Shown here piece by piece: positions 17,518 to 26,290 of a stretch of DNA of 64,000 bases (position 1 is its first letter; every line of letters begins with the position of its first letter). This stretch comes from Streptomyces inhibens. Lineage in GTDB: Bacteria; Actinomycetota; Actinomycetes; Streptomycetales; Streptomycetaceae. The stretch covers positions 26,686-90,685 of the forward strand of contig NZ_QUAC01000486.1 of NCBI RefSeq assembly GCF_003389455.1, in the 5' to 3' direction. A program made the translations under genes and the position numbers. Below the pieces are notes generated by a model that worked only from the letters and a program-made list of their open reading frames with translations, had not been told where the DNA came from and made no database searches.

Positions 17518-18294
17518 TCATCCGGAACTGAACGTCACTACCAGCACGTCGCGCAGGCCGGGCAGGTGAGGATCGGCCTGGGCCAGCGGGGTGACTTCGT
17601 GCCGGACACGCTCGTCGTTGACGAGCACCAGATCCAGCGGATCCCCCAGTGTCACCTCGGCCTGGCGCTGATCGTCCAGGTCGTAAAGGATCGTCGTCCC
17701 GCCGCTGACGTTCTCCCGCCGCACCAGGACCATCATCACGAATCTGACCCCGTCACGGTGCCGGCCCTCCGGGGTCGGTGAGGCGCTCGCGGTGCCCTCC
17801 GCCGTGATGCGGAACTGGTGGACCTCGACATGCCAGTCGTCGTCGGGGGACAGATGGCCGAACACCTCGGCTCCCAGCTCCAACAGGCCGTTCATCGTCT
17901 GGCTGTACAAGATCTCGTCACGGACCGGAGCGAAGAAACGGGGGAATCCGCCGTTCAACCAGTTGTGCTGGAGATGCTGATAGTGGGCCTGGGGTGGATT
18001 GACATTGAACGTGTAACTGGAGGCGCATGCGCGCAGTGTTGAGAATCGGCGGCGCCGGTAGCGGCCACCATCGTTCATGAAGCCGTCGAGCGGCATTCGG
18101 GACCAGCTCTGCTGGAACGCGTCCCAGTCCGAGAGCGAGCGGGGATTCCGGGACAACAGCAGCGACTGAGCCCATTCTCCGGGCAGGATGCACGCGTTGT
18201 CCCGGTCGAGCTTCCGACACAGCTCACCGACGGCGGCAGCGGGTGGCGTGGGGATCGCCGTGCACGGGCTAAACGGATCGCGCCGAATGGCCAT
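17518..18294 (-). CDS. 2OG-Fe(II) dioxygenase family protein (L-Ile hydroxylase-like fold)
   Basis: A 258-residue non-heme iron oxygenase of the 2OG-Fe dioxygenase family (PF10014 type), which includes L-isoleucine and related free amino-acid hydroxylases. The HxD iron motif is in PEGRHRDGVRFVMMVLVRRE, and the distal His lies in VNDERVRHEVTPL about 60 residues later, with the conserved GGTTILYD strand between. ATG 18294 is chosen (MAIRRDPFSP) with AAAGG 9 bases upstream. The gene stands alone, divergent from the NACHT gene, with no amino-acid or NRPS genes beside it. The substrate is therefore open, although a free amino acid is the family's usual target. Confidence 0.82.
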   Translation of the reverse strand: MAIRRDPFSPCTAIPTPPAAAVGELCRKLDRDNACILPGEWAQSLLLSRNPRSLSDWDAFQQSWSRMPLDGFMNDGGRYRRRRFSTLRACASSYTFNVNPPQAHYQHLQHNWLNGGFPRFFAPVRDEILYSQTMNGLLELGAEVFGHLSPDDDWHVEVHQFRITAEGTASASPTPEGRHRDGVRFVMMVLVRRENVSGGTTILYDLDDQRQAEVTLGDPLDLVLVNDERVRHEVTPLAQADPHLPGLRDVLVVTFSSG

Positions 18295-18450
18295 GGCGTC
18301 ACACCTTTGGGGAATTGACGCTCTGTAAGTGCGAGAGATACAAGTGTAGAAGTTGGCGCGGCGGCATCGGAAGTCGCTCATGCCTATCCGCTCCCCGACA
18401 CCGTACCTTCTGGGGGATGTTCGACATGCCGGACACCAGGTAGGCCTGTC

Positions 18451-20541
18451 GTGGCCGCGCGCAGGACGAGGGTTGTAGCTGCGATTGCGCTGGCTTGCGC
18501 CAGTGCCAGCTCGGGGGTTGCCACCGAGCTCGTGCCCGATCAACTGCCGGACTGGCTGGTGAAGAACTCCGCGCTCGCCTGGGCCGCCTTCAGCATCACG
18601 GCACTGCTGTGTCTCGGGGTCGCGGCATGGCAGGCATGGATCGAGCCGCAGGAGGATCCCGCACCCGTTGCTCCGGTTCAGCAGCAGCACCGGAGACTGA
18701 TGCTCCAGCGCCAGCGGGACTTTTGGATCGACGGGGTCCTGAACCAGTCACTGGAGGTGGTGACGAGGCTCGAGCTGGGGCTGGAGACCCGCTCGGACGC
18801 CGTCGAGCGCCCGTGGAACGTAGTGGTGTATGACGATCCGGACCGGCCGCGTGCACTTCCGCCGGGAACATCCGCCATCGATGTTTTCGACCAGTCCGGA
18901 GGCTCCCTGCTGATCCTTGGCATGCCCGGGTCCGGCAAGACGACGTTATTGCTTGAGACAGCCGCGGAGCTGCTTCAGCGGGCGCAGTCCGACTGCGAAC
19001 AGCCGATGCCCGTCGTCTTCAACCTCTCCTCGTGGGGGAAGTCCGAAAGCCCGCTCGACCAATGGCTCGAGGACGAGCTGCATCGCCGGTACACCGTTCC
19101 GCGAAAACTGGCCCGGCAGTGGCTCCACGACGAGATGATCCTGCCCCTTCTGGACGGTCTCGACGAGGTCAGAGTCGACCGCCGCGATGGCTGCGTCAGG
19201 GCGATCAATGACTTCCTTGGCGCGAACGGCCCACTGCAAATCGTCGTCTGCTCGCGGGTCGCGGACTACGACGCCATCGGCTCGCGGCTCCGCCTGAACA
19301 GGGCTGTCCTGATTCGGGACCTGACGCAAAGCCAGGTGCTCACCCACCTTGCCGGCGCCGGAGCTCAGCTCGCTGGGCTACACACGGCTATTGAGCATGA
19401 CGATCAGCTGCTGTCACTGCTGTCCTCTCCGCTGCTGCTGAATGTGGCCTCCCTGGTCTATCGGGGCTTGTCCGCAGAGGAACTGGAGGCCGATGGCCGG
19501 GTTGCGGACCGACGTTCACACCTGATCGACAGCTATATCCAGCACACGCTGCGCCGCAGGCCGACCGGCCGTACCTACGATGACGAACGCGTCGTTCGCT
19601 GGCTCGGTGAACTCGCGTATCAGATGAGCCAGGACGACCAGACTGTGTTCCACGTGGAGTGGATGCAGCCTGTGTGGTTGTCGAGCCCGCTGCTGAGGAT
19701 CATGACGGCGTGTTTCTCCCCTCTTCTCCTCGGGGTGGCGATGGCTCTGGCGACCGGGTACGCAATCGACCACGCCAACACCCTCGGTGCCAGGCTCTTC
19801 GGCTTGGGGAACGACGTCTATGTGGCGGGCATGTCGACGGGCTGGCTCACAGGTGCAGCGATCGGGGGGCTGGTCTGCGTCTTTGCGTTCGACAGAGCGA
19901 TCCGTCCAGCCGAGATCATCTCTTGGTCGTTGCACTCCCTGCGGCAGAACGCCGGCCGGCAACTGCGCTCGGCCCTGCCCTGGGGCGTTGCGCTCTCAGC
20001 CATCGTTGGGACCATCATGCACGTGTGGGGCCTGACCACCACCGTGGTCTTTGCGGCCTTCTTCATGGTCTTGCCGATCACCTTCTACGTGGTGGTCGGT
20101 GGGGTGTCGCCGCAGCTTCGAGAGGCCCGCATCAGTCCGAACGAAGGAATGCGCCGCTCTCTGATGAACGCTGTCGCCGTCGGTCTGCCCGGAGGAACGG
20201 CCATCGGCGTCCTGGCAGGAGTGGCGTTCGGGGCACGGATGACGTTGCTGTTCGGCTTGATCGATGGGCTGACGTGCGGCATTTCCGTGTTCGTTCTGAC
20301 GGCGTTGCACACCGGAGGACGTGCGTGGCTGCACCACTACACCCTGCGGGCGATGCTGGCGCTACAGAGCCGCATCCCGCTGAGGTGGGTGCGGTTCCTG
20401 CAGTACGCGAGCGACCGTATCCTGCTCCGCCGGGTCGGCGGCGGCTACATGTTCGTTCACGGCCTGTTCCTCGACCACTTCGCGGCTCTGCACGCCCGTG
20501 CCGTGAATGGCTCGGCACCTGCCGGGCCGTCGGCCCGGTGA
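18451..20541 (+). CDS. Membrane NACHT-family STAND NTPase
   Basis: A 696-residue protein. Residues 5-28 and 40-62 form N-terminal hydrophobic segments. The NACHT domain follows, with Walker A LGMPGSGKTTL (about 156-166), Walker B LPLLDGLDEVRVD (about 231-243) and the sensor-like VVCSRVADYD. A helical region comes next, then a C-terminal block with seven or so membrane segments (PLLLGVAMALATGYAI through FGLIDGLTCGISVFVLTA) and a final YMFVHGLFLDHFA. NACHT STAND proteins act as signalling switches, several in phage defence. This architecture with membrane helices on both sides is common in actinobacteria and its trigger is unknown. It lies in mobile DNA with no obvious partner. Confidence 0.83.
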   Translation: MAARRTRVVAAIALACASASSGVATELVPDQLPDWLVKNSALAWAAFSITALLCLGVAAWQAWIEPQEDPAPVAPVQQQHRRLMLQRQRDFWIDGVLNQSLEVVTRLELGLETRSDAVERPWNVVVYDDPDRPRALPPGTSAIDVFDQSGGSLLILGMPGSGKTTLLLETAAELLQRAQSDCEQPMPVVFNLSSWGKSESPLDQWLEDELHRRYTVPRKLARQWLHDEMILPLLDGLDEVRVDRRDGCVRAINDFLGANGPLQIVVCSRVADYDAIGSRLRLNRAVLIRDLTQSQVLTHLAGAGAQLAGLHTAIEHDDQLLSLLSSPLLLNVASLVYRGLSAEELEADGRVADRRSHLIDSYIQHTLRRRPTGRTYDDERVVRWLGELAYQMSQDDQTVFHVEWMQPVWLSSPLLRIMTACFSPLLLGVAMALATGYAIDHANTLGARLFGLGNDVYVAGMSTGWLTGAAIGGLVCVFAFDRAIRPAEIISWSLHSLRQNAGRQLRSALPWGVALSAIVGTIMHVWGLTTTVVFAAFFMVLPITFYVVVGGVSPQLREARISPNEGMRRSLMNAVAVGLPGGTAIGVLAGVAFGARMTLLFGLIDGLTCGISVFVLTALHTGGRAWLHHYTLRAMLALQSRIPLRWVRFLQYASDRILLRRVGGGYMFVHGLFLDHFAALHARAVNGSAPAGPSAR

Positions 20542-20637
20542 ACGTGCCGACACGTCACCCCATACGCCTCACCCGAGACTCCACCCAAAACTGACGCGGC
20601 ATCTGATCAACATTGCGGCACCATCGCGCGCTACCGG

Positions 20638-20856
20638 TTACTCCCGCAGGGCGGCGAAACGCCGATTGAGGAGGTCGACGCACTCTCTGAGACCGGGTTG
20701 CGGCAGACAGGCGTGCTCACGCATCACCACGATGGCCTGCACGTTGTGCCCGAAGGAAACAAGGCGGTCCACTTCTGATGGCGCCTCGGTCGGGAGCCGG
20801 CCCCACAGAGAATCGTCCATCCACGCATGGAACCTGCCGAGCAGCCTGAACCTCAT
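20638..20856 (-). CDS. Small conserved-looking hypothetical protein
   Basis: A 72-residue product: MRFRLLGRFHAWMDDSLWGR, then a helix-rich part with VQAIVVMREHACLPQPGLRE and CVDLLNRRFAAL. The C-terminal half resembles the short helix-turn-helix segments of ribosomal protein L7/L12-like small proteins common in streptomycetes (xxAIxxxREx...xLxxAVxLV). The ribosome-binding site is weak. It might be a truncated piece, being next to IS remnants. Confidence 0.45.
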   Translation of the reverse strand: MRFRLLGRFHAWMDDSLWGRLPTEAPSEVDRLVSFGHNVQAIVVMREHACLPQPGLRECVDLLNRRFAALRE

Positions 20857-20958
20857 GGCAGCGTCCCCGTCCGGCGCAGCCGCTCGCCCTCAGCGCCCAG
20901 CCGTCGCAGGCAAGAAACCGCCCCAACCAAACACCATCACCGGGACAAGACGCTCTTT

Positions 20959-21160
20959 AAGGGCTGTCCCGTAACTGCTGGTCGCGGGTTGGATGGTCTT
21001 GCTGTGGCTGGTGTGATCACGGCGTCGGAGCCGTCCTGGATAGCCCCGTTCACCGGCTGAGCCCGCGGCAGTTCGGCAGGCTGATCACCGCCTTGCGCCG
21101 CGAGGGCGCGGACCCGGTCCGCCGGGGCCGGCCGTGGAGTCTGCCCTTGTCCACCGTCTC
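20959..21160 (+). pseudogene. Second copy of the IS5-family left-end remnant
   Basis: Starts with the IS terminus AAGGGCTGTCCCGTAACTG and encodes VITASEPSWIAPFTG before a frameshift, then QFGRLITALRREGADPVRRG and RPWSL. It is closely related to the remnant at 1634-1836 in both terminus and transposase N-terminus. The transposase is cut off where an integrase fragment begins. Confidence 0.7.
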
Positions 21161-21934
21161 CTCGGTCGATTACCGGCGCGGCATCCTGCATGCGAAGTCC
21201 GTGAGGTGGCCCAAGGCGCCGCGGGAGCGCCGAGAGGCGTGGTCGTTGGAGACGGCGCTCCAAGTCCGAGACGTGATCAGTCCACGAAACCGGGTGGCTG
21301 TCGTGCTCGGTCTGGGCTGCGGGCTTCGTCAGGGTGAAGTGTTCGGATTGAGAGTCCGGAGGGCATCGACTATGCGAGAGGCGTGCTGCACGTCCGTCGT
21401 CAAGTCCGGGCGATCAACGGGAAATTGTCCTTTGCCCTTCCGAAAGGGGCGAAGACGCGTACCGCCGACATGCCCTCCTCGGTGGCCGAGGAGCTGAAGC
21501 GCCATGTCGGCATGTTCTCGCCGGTGGAGGTGGAGCTTCCGTGGGAGAAACCGGGGCCGGACAGGTCGCGGAGGAAGTTCTCCTTTCTGCTTACCGCGCG
21601 GTTCGGTAACGCCGTGGCCGTGAACACATGGAACACCTACACCTGGAAACCGGCGCTGGCCGAGGCCGGCATCATCCCTCCGCGGCCAAGGGGGCGAAGA
21701 AGTGGCGGTGGGAGGCGGCGCCCAAAGGACGGATTCCACGCGCTGCGGCACACCTACGCCTCGATCATGCTGGAGGCGGGGGAGTCCGTGGTGGCTGTGG
21801 CGCGGTGGCTCGGGCACTCCTCGCCGGCTGTCACGCTCGGTTACTATGCTCACTTCATGCCGGAGGCCGGAAGCAAGGGGCGCACCGCCATTGACGGACT
21901 GCTTGAGCGGATGGGGGATCCACCGTGCCGGTAG
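21160..21934 (+). pseudogene. Tyrosine recombinase (integrase), 5'-truncated and frameshifted
   Basis: Readable blocks are LGLGCGLRQGEVFGL with the first catalytic Arg, then after a shift near 21350 EGIDYARGVLHVRRQVRAI and KGAKTRTADMPSSVAEELKR. The catalytic box HALRHTYASIMLEAGESVVA and LGHSSPAVTLGYYAHFMPEA, containing the nucleophilic Tyr, complete the core. The C-terminal half is complete and stops at 21934; the N-terminal arm-binding domain is replaced by the IS remnant. Its position exactly between the mobile-rich block and the orderly backbone suggests it once integrated an element here. No attachment-site repeat or tRNA was found. Confidence 0.8.
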
Positions 21935-22041
21935 AAACTCCCCAGATTCTCTCCAGGGCTGATCGCGGCGGAATTCCCAGCTTGTGCGCGTCTCGATTTA
22001 ATCGTTGTTTGTAAGGCCACTGGGTTAGATAGCCTGGGAAA

Positions 22042-22866
22042 ATGCTGACTGAAGTCACCGCGACCCGCTATGTCACGCCCTTGCGTGAGGGCGGCTCGCT
22101 CCCGGGAATCGTGGAAGCGGACGATCTCGGTACTTATATCATGAAGTTCACCGGCGCCGGACAGGGCCGCAAGACCCTCGTCGCCGAGATCATCTGCGGA
22201 CTGCTGGGGCGTCGGCTCGGGCTGCGGGTGCCGGAGCTGGTGCAGATGCAGCTCGACCCCGTCATCGGGCTGAGCGAGCCCGACCAGGAGGTCCAGGAGT
22301 TGCTGAAGTCCAGCGGCGGGCTGAATCTCGGGATGGATTACCTCCCCGGATCGCTGGGCTTCGACCCGCTCGCCTTCGAGGTGGGTGCCCGTGAGGCGGG
22401 CCGTGTGGTGTGGTTCGACGCGCTGATCAACAACGTCGACCGGTCCTGGCGCAACCCCAATCTGCTGGTCTGGCACGGCGAACTGTGGCTGATCGACCAT
22501 GGCGCAGCGATGATCTGGCACCACAACTGGCCGAGTGCGGAGAAGGCCTCGGTCAGGCCGTACAACGCCTCCGACCATGTGCTCGCCACCTTCGGGCCGG
22601 ATCTCGCGGCGGCGGCCGAGGAGTTCGCGCCGCTGATCACGGAGGAGCTGCTGACCGAGATCGCGGCCGAGGTCCCGGATGAATGGCTGGCCGACGAGCC
22701 CGGCTTCGACTCGCCGGACACGCTGCGCCAGGCGTATGTGAACACGCTGCTGGCCCGCGCCCGGACGATCAGTGACCAGATCACCATCGGTGAGCCCACC
22801 AAGGACAAGCCTTCGCAGGCACCGCAGTGGCTGGCGGGCAAGCCGCCGCGGAGGGCAGTGAAGTGA
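22042..22866 (+). CDS. HipA-like kinase family protein
   Basis: A 274-residue protein of the HipA-like kinase family. The nucleotide-binding N-lobe has GTYIMKFTGAGQGRKTLVAE. The catalytic and metal-binding segments are AGRVVWFDALINNVDRSWRN (catalytic Asp-Arg and Asn pattern) and LWLIDHGAAMIWHH (DFG-like Asp). It lacks the separate N-terminal domain of classical HipA toxins. It overlaps the DUF3037 gene by 4 bases, and this pair is conserved in streptomycetes, so they likely act together. ATG 22042 has no strong ribosome-binding site. The phosphorylated target is unknown. Confidence 0.85.
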   Translation: MLTEVTATRYVTPLREGGSLPGIVEADDLGTYIMKFTGAGQGRKTLVAEIICGLLGRRLGLRVPELVQMQLDPVIGLSEPDQEVQELLKSSGGLNLGMDYLPGSLGFDPLAFEVGAREAGRVVWFDALINNVDRSWRNPNLLVWHGELWLIDHGAAMIWHHNWPSAEKASVRPYNASDHVLATFGPDLAAAAEEFAPLITEELLTEIAAEVPDEWLADEPGFDSPDTLRQAYVNTLLARARTISDQITIGEPTKDKPSQAPQWLAGKPPRRAVK

Positions 22867-23258
22867 CCGGTCTGCACAACGGGCGCGATGTCTTCGAGTA
22901 CGCCCTGCTGAAGGTCGTGCCCCGGGTCGAGCGCGGCGAGATGATCAATGCCGGTGTGGTCGTGTACTGCCACGCCCGCCGCTTCGTCGAGGCCAGGACG
23001 TATCTGGACGAGGCCCGGCTGCTGGCCCTGGACCCGACGGTCGACGTGGCCGGCGTACGGGCCGCGCTCGGCGCCGTGGAGGGCATCTGCGAGGGCGGCG
23101 AACGGGCCGGACAGGCCGCGGGGGACGACGCGGGGCGCCGGTTCCGCTGGCTGATCGCGCCGCGCAGCACCATCGTCCAGCCGGGACCGGTACACACCGG
23201 TCTGACCGCCGATCCCGCCGCGGAGGCGGAGCGGTTGCTGGAACTGCTGGTGCGCTGA
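22863..23258 (+). CDS. DUF3037 protein, partner of HipA-like kinase
   Basis: A 131-residue protein with the DUF3037 pattern: VFEYALLKVVPRVERGEMIN, AGVVVYCHARRFVEART, and near the end RFRWLIAPRSTIVQPGPVHT, GLTADPAAEAERLLELLV. GTG 22863 overlaps the kinase stop (GTGA), so the two are translationally coupled. Biochemical function is unknown; its constant linkage to the kinase suggests a substrate, regulator or second component. Confidence 0.83.
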   Translation: MTGLHNGRDVFEYALLKVVPRVERGEMINAGVVVYCHARRFVEARTYLDEARLLALDPTVDVAGVRAALGAVEGICEGGERAGQAAGDDAGRRFRWLIAPRSTIVQPGPVHTGLTADPAAEAERLLELLVR

Positions 23259-23277
23259 GGCCGGGACCCGACCGGCC

Positions 23278-23323
23278 GAAGGGGCGCCCGTCCTGGCCGT
23301 CGGCCGTGGACGGGCGCCCCTTC
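23278..23323 (+). terminator. Strong hairpin terminator after the HipA-like/DUF3037 pair
   Basis: GAAGGGGCGCCCGTCC at 23278-23293 pairs perfectly with 23308-23323 (16 bp, 14-base loop), starting 20 bases after the stop codon. Confidence 0.85.
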
Positions 23324-23392
23324 GTGCGATGCGATCGCGCCAGTTCCGGCGCGCACCGCAGGTGAGGTCGGCGACCGCGCGGTGGTGGGGCG

Positions 23393-23453
23393 TTGACAGC
23401 GGGTTGCCGGGCTTCTAGCGTCAGCCCTGCTCAGGCTACTAAGCGGTTGCTCA
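23393..23453 (+). promoter_or_regulatory. Promoter and candidate TetR-type operator of the SDR operon
   Basis: TTGACA at 23393-23398 and TAGCGT at 23416-23421 are separated by 17 bases, a good housekeeping-sigma promoter. Just downstream, TAAGCGGTTGCTCA (23440-23453) is an imperfect palindrome of the kind recognised by TetR-family regulators of acyl-CoA and lipid genes. Its place between promoter and start suggests repression. The regulator gene is not adjacent. Confidence 0.55.
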
Positions 23454-23511
23454 CCCACGGGATCGGTGCGGCGGACCGCTTGTCGAGGTTTCGAGGGTGA
23501 GGAGAACCCGC

Positions 23512-24273
23512 ATGTCCACCACCGAGCAGCGCGTCGCCATTGTGACGGGCGCGGCCCGCGGTATCGGCGCGGCCACCGCCGTACGCCTGGCCGCCGAGGG
23601 CCGCGCCGTCGCCGTACTCGACCTCGACGAGGCGGCGTGCAAGGACACCGTCGAGAAGATCACCGCGGCCGGCGGCACGGCCATCGCGGTCGGCTGTGAC
23701 GTCTCGGACGCGGAGCAGGTGGAGGCGGCGGTCACCCGGATCGCCTCCGAGCTCGGCGCGCCGACCGTCCTCGTCAACAACGCCGGTGTGCTCCGCGACA
23801 ACCTGCTGTTCAAGATGAGCGAAAGTGACTGGGACACGGTCATGAACGTGCATCTGCGGGGTGCGTTCCTGATGTCCCGCGCCTGCCAGAAGCACATGGT
23901 GGACGCCAAGTTCGGCCGGATCGTCAACCTCTCCTCCAGCTCGGCGCTCGGCAACCGCGGCCAGGTCAACTACTCGGCCGCCAAGGCCGGTCTGCAGGGC
24001 TTCACCAAGACCCTCGCCATCGAGCTCGGCAAGTTCGGCGTCACCGCCAACGCCGTCGCCCCCGGCTTCATCGTCACCGACATGACCGCCGCCACCGCCG
24101 AGCGCGTGGGCATGGGCTTCGAGGAGTTCCAGGCCGCGGCCGCCACCCAGATCCCGGTGCAGCGCGTCGGCCGCCCCGAGGACATCGCCAACGCCATCGC
24201 CTTCTTCACCGGCGAGGCGGCCGGCTTCGTCTCCGGCCAGGTCATGTACGTCGCCGGCGGCCCGCTCAACTGA
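23512..24273 (+). CDS. FabG-like 3-oxoacyl reductase (SDR)
   Basis: A 253-residue SDR with the cofactor motif GAARGIGAA (about 13-21), NNAGVLRDNLLFKM, catalytic Ser in VNLSSSSALG and Tyr/Lys in YSAAKAGLQGF. The C-terminus is FVSGQVMYVAGGP. The sequence is of the FabG type acting on 3-oxoacyl thioesters, probably in fatty-acid or branched-acid metabolism rather than as the essential fabG. GAGGAG precedes ATG 23512. A second SDR follows after 29 bases in the same operon. Confidence 0.9.
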   Translation: MSTTEQRVAIVTGAARGIGAATAVRLAAEGRAVAVLDLDEAACKDTVEKITAAGGTAIAVGCDVSDAEQVEAAVTRIASELGAPTVLVNNAGVLRDNLLFKMSESDWDTVMNVHLRGAFLMSRACQKHMVDAKFGRIVNLSSSSALGNRGQVNYSAAKAGLQGFTKTLAIELGKFGVTANAVAPGFIVTDMTAATAERVGMGFEEFQAAAATQIPVQRVGRPEDIANAIAFFTGEAAGFVSGQVMYVAGGPLN

Positions 24274-24302
24274 CCGCCCCACCGACTCCAGGAGTACCAG
24301 AC

Positions 24303-25073
24303 ATGACCGAGCAGGACAGCGGGCTCCCCGAGCTCACCGGCAAGGTGGCGCTGGTCACCGGCGCCAGCCGCGGCATCGGCTACGGCATCGCCGAGGCCCT
24401 GGTCGCCCGCGGCGACCGGGTCGTCATCACCGGCCGCAACGAGGAAGCCCTCAAGGAGGCCGCCGAGAAGCTGGGCGCGGACCGGGTGATCGGCGTCGCC
24501 GGCAAGGCGCACGACGAGGCCCACCAGGCCGTCGCCGTCGAGCGGGCGATGGAGGCCTTCGGCCGGGTCGACTACCTCGTCAACAACGCCGGTACGAACC
24601 CGGTGTTCGGCCCCATCGCCGACCTCGACCTGGGCGTCGCGCGCAAGGTGTTCGAGACCAACGTCGTCTCGGCGCTCGGCTTCGCGCAGCGCACCTGGCA
24701 CGCATGGCAGAAGGACAACGGCGGCGCGATCGTCAACATCGCCTCGATCGCCGGCCTCGCACCCTCGCCCTTCATCGGTGCGTACGGGATGAGCAAGGCC
24801 GCGATGGTGAACCTGACGCTGCAGCTCGCCCACGAGTTCGCCCCGGTGGTACGGGTCAACTCCATCGCGCCCGCGGTGATCAAGACCAAGTTCGCGGCAG
24901 CGCTGTACGAGAACCGCGAGGAGGAGGCGGCGGCCGCCTACCCGATGGCGCGGCTCGGCGTCCCGGAGGACATCGGCGGGGCCGCGGCCTTCCTGCTGTC
25001 CGACGCCTCGGGCTGGATCACCGGCCAGACGCTGGTCGTCGACGGCGGTCTGTTCCTCAACGCCGGGGTCTGA
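24303..25073 (+). CDS. SDR-family oxidoreductase
   Basis: A 256-residue SDR with TGASRGIGYGIAEAL, NNAGTNPVFGPIADLD, catalytic Ser in VNIASIAGLAP and Tyr/Lys in YGMSKAAMVNL. It ends GWITGQTLVVDGGLFLNAGV. The pattern resembles mammalian DHRS4-like and mycobacterial FabG-like reductases. Second gene of the operon; it likely works with the preceding FabG-like enzyme on related substrates, one perhaps oxidising and the other reducing. AGGAG lies 8 bases before ATG 24303. Confidence 0.88.
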   Translation: MTEQDSGLPELTGKVALVTGASRGIGYGIAEALVARGDRVVITGRNEEALKEAAEKLGADRVIGVAGKAHDEAHQAVAVERAMEAFGRVDYLVNNAGTNPVFGPIADLDLGVARKVFETNVVSALGFAQRTWHAWQKDNGGAIVNIASIAGLAPSPFIGAYGMSKAAMVNLTLQLAHEFAPVVRVNSIAPAVIKTKFAAALYENREEEAAAAYPMARLGVPEDIGGAAAFLLSDASGWITGQTLVVDGGLFLNAGV

Positions 25074-25213
25074 ACGCCGGGGTCCGACGGCCGGGCGGGG
25101 CCCTGAGGGCCTTGCCTTGGTGTGCGCTCCAAGAGGCAGAGTCCGTGGTGCCGGTCCCCAGGGGGCCGGCACCACCCGCGTCGGCGGACTGCCAGAAGAG
25201 AGGGAGACACGCC

Positions 25214-26179
25214 ATGCACTACCGCATACTCGGCGGCGGTCAGGGGCCCCGGATCAGCGCCGTGTGCCTGGGGGCGCTGCCGTTCGGCACCACGGTTGAC
25301 GAACGGACCTCGTTCGCCATCCTGGACCGCTTCGCCGAGGCCGGCGGCACCTTCCTCGACACCGCGAACACCTACGCCTGCTGGGTGCCCGGCGCCACCG
25401 GCGACGAGAGCGAGCTGCTGCTCGGCCGCTGGCTGCGCAGCCGGGGCGCGGCCGGCCGCACGGTCCTGGCCACCAAGGTCGGCGCCCGGCCCGACCCGGC
25501 CCGCGGCCCCGAATGGCCCGCCAATGCCGAGGGCCTGGGCGCGCCGACCGTACGCGCCGCCCTCCAGGGCAGCCTGCGCCGCCTGGGCACCGACCGGGTG
25601 GACCTCTACTACGCACATATCGAGGACCGCGGCATCCCCCTGGAGGAGACCGTCGAGGCGCTGGCCGGACTCGTCCAGGACGGCGTGGTGGGCACGCTCG
25701 GGGCCGGTAACCACCGGACCTGGCGGCTCGCCGAGGCCCGGCACACCGCCGCCGGGCGCGGGCTGCCCGGCTTCCGCGCCGTACAGCAGCGGCACACCTA
25801 TCTGCGGCCGCGCCGGGGCCTGCCGCCCGACCTCCAGGTGGAGACCGACGAGGAGCTCCTCGACTACGCGGCGGCGCACCCCGATCTGACGCCGGTCGGC
25901 TACGGGACACTGATGGGGGGCGCCTACTCGCGTGCGGACCGGCCGCTGCCGGAGCGCTACGACCATCCCGGCTCGGTGGCGCGGCTGCGGGTGCTGGCGG
26001 AGGTCGCGGCGGAGTGCGGGGCCACCGTGAACCAGGTGGTGCTGGCCTGGCTGATGGGCGGCCCGGTACCGGTCGTGCCTGTGCTCGGCGTGAGCTCGGT
26101 GGGGCAGCTGGACGAGAGTCTGGCGGCGCTGGATCTGCGGCTGGATCCCGTCCAGCGTGCCCGGCTCGACACCGCCTGA
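25214..26179 (+). CDS. Aldo/keto reductase
   Basis: A 321-residue AKR barrel. The first strand has ISAVCLGALPFGTTVDE; the catalytic Asp is in FLDTANTYACWVPGATG with Tyr 5 residues later. The Lys is in VLATKVGARPD, and the YYAHIEDRGIPLEETVEALA helix and C-terminal VVPVLGVSSVGQLDES cofactor loop are typical. AGGGAG precedes ATG 25214 closely. It is 140 bases downstream of the two SDR genes and may be part of the same unit. The substrate is unknown. Confidence 0.88.
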   Translation: MHYRILGGGQGPRISAVCLGALPFGTTVDERTSFAILDRFAEAGGTFLDTANTYACWVPGATGDESELLLGRWLRSRGAAGRTVLATKVGARPDPARGPEWPANAEGLGAPTVRAALQGSLRRLGTDRVDLYYAHIEDRGIPLEETVEALAGLVQDGVVGTLGAGNHRTWRLAEARHTAAGRGLPGFRAVQQRHTYLRPRRGLPPDLQVETDEELLDYAAAHPDLTPVGYGTLMGGAYSRADRPLPERYDHPGSVARLRVLAEVAAECGATVNQVVLAWLMGGPVPVVPVLGVSSVGQLDESLAALDLRLDPVQRARLDTA

Positions 26180-26290
26180 GCGGGGCGGTGGCGCGCTCCG
26201 GGCCCGGGAAATCGGCCCGCGGACGGCGTTGTCAGTGGTCGCCGGTAGGTTTTGTGACGGAGAACGCAACACACACCGGAGGTTGTTGAC

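Noticed and set aside
1618..21934. A CRISPR array in the accessory region
   Set aside because: No regularly spaced direct repeats were seen; the only repeats are IS ends and operator pairs.
21935..22041. A tRNA or attachment site next to the integrase fragment
   Set aside because: The sequence does not fold as a tRNA and I found no tRNA 3' end or direct repeat, so the integration site remains unidentified.
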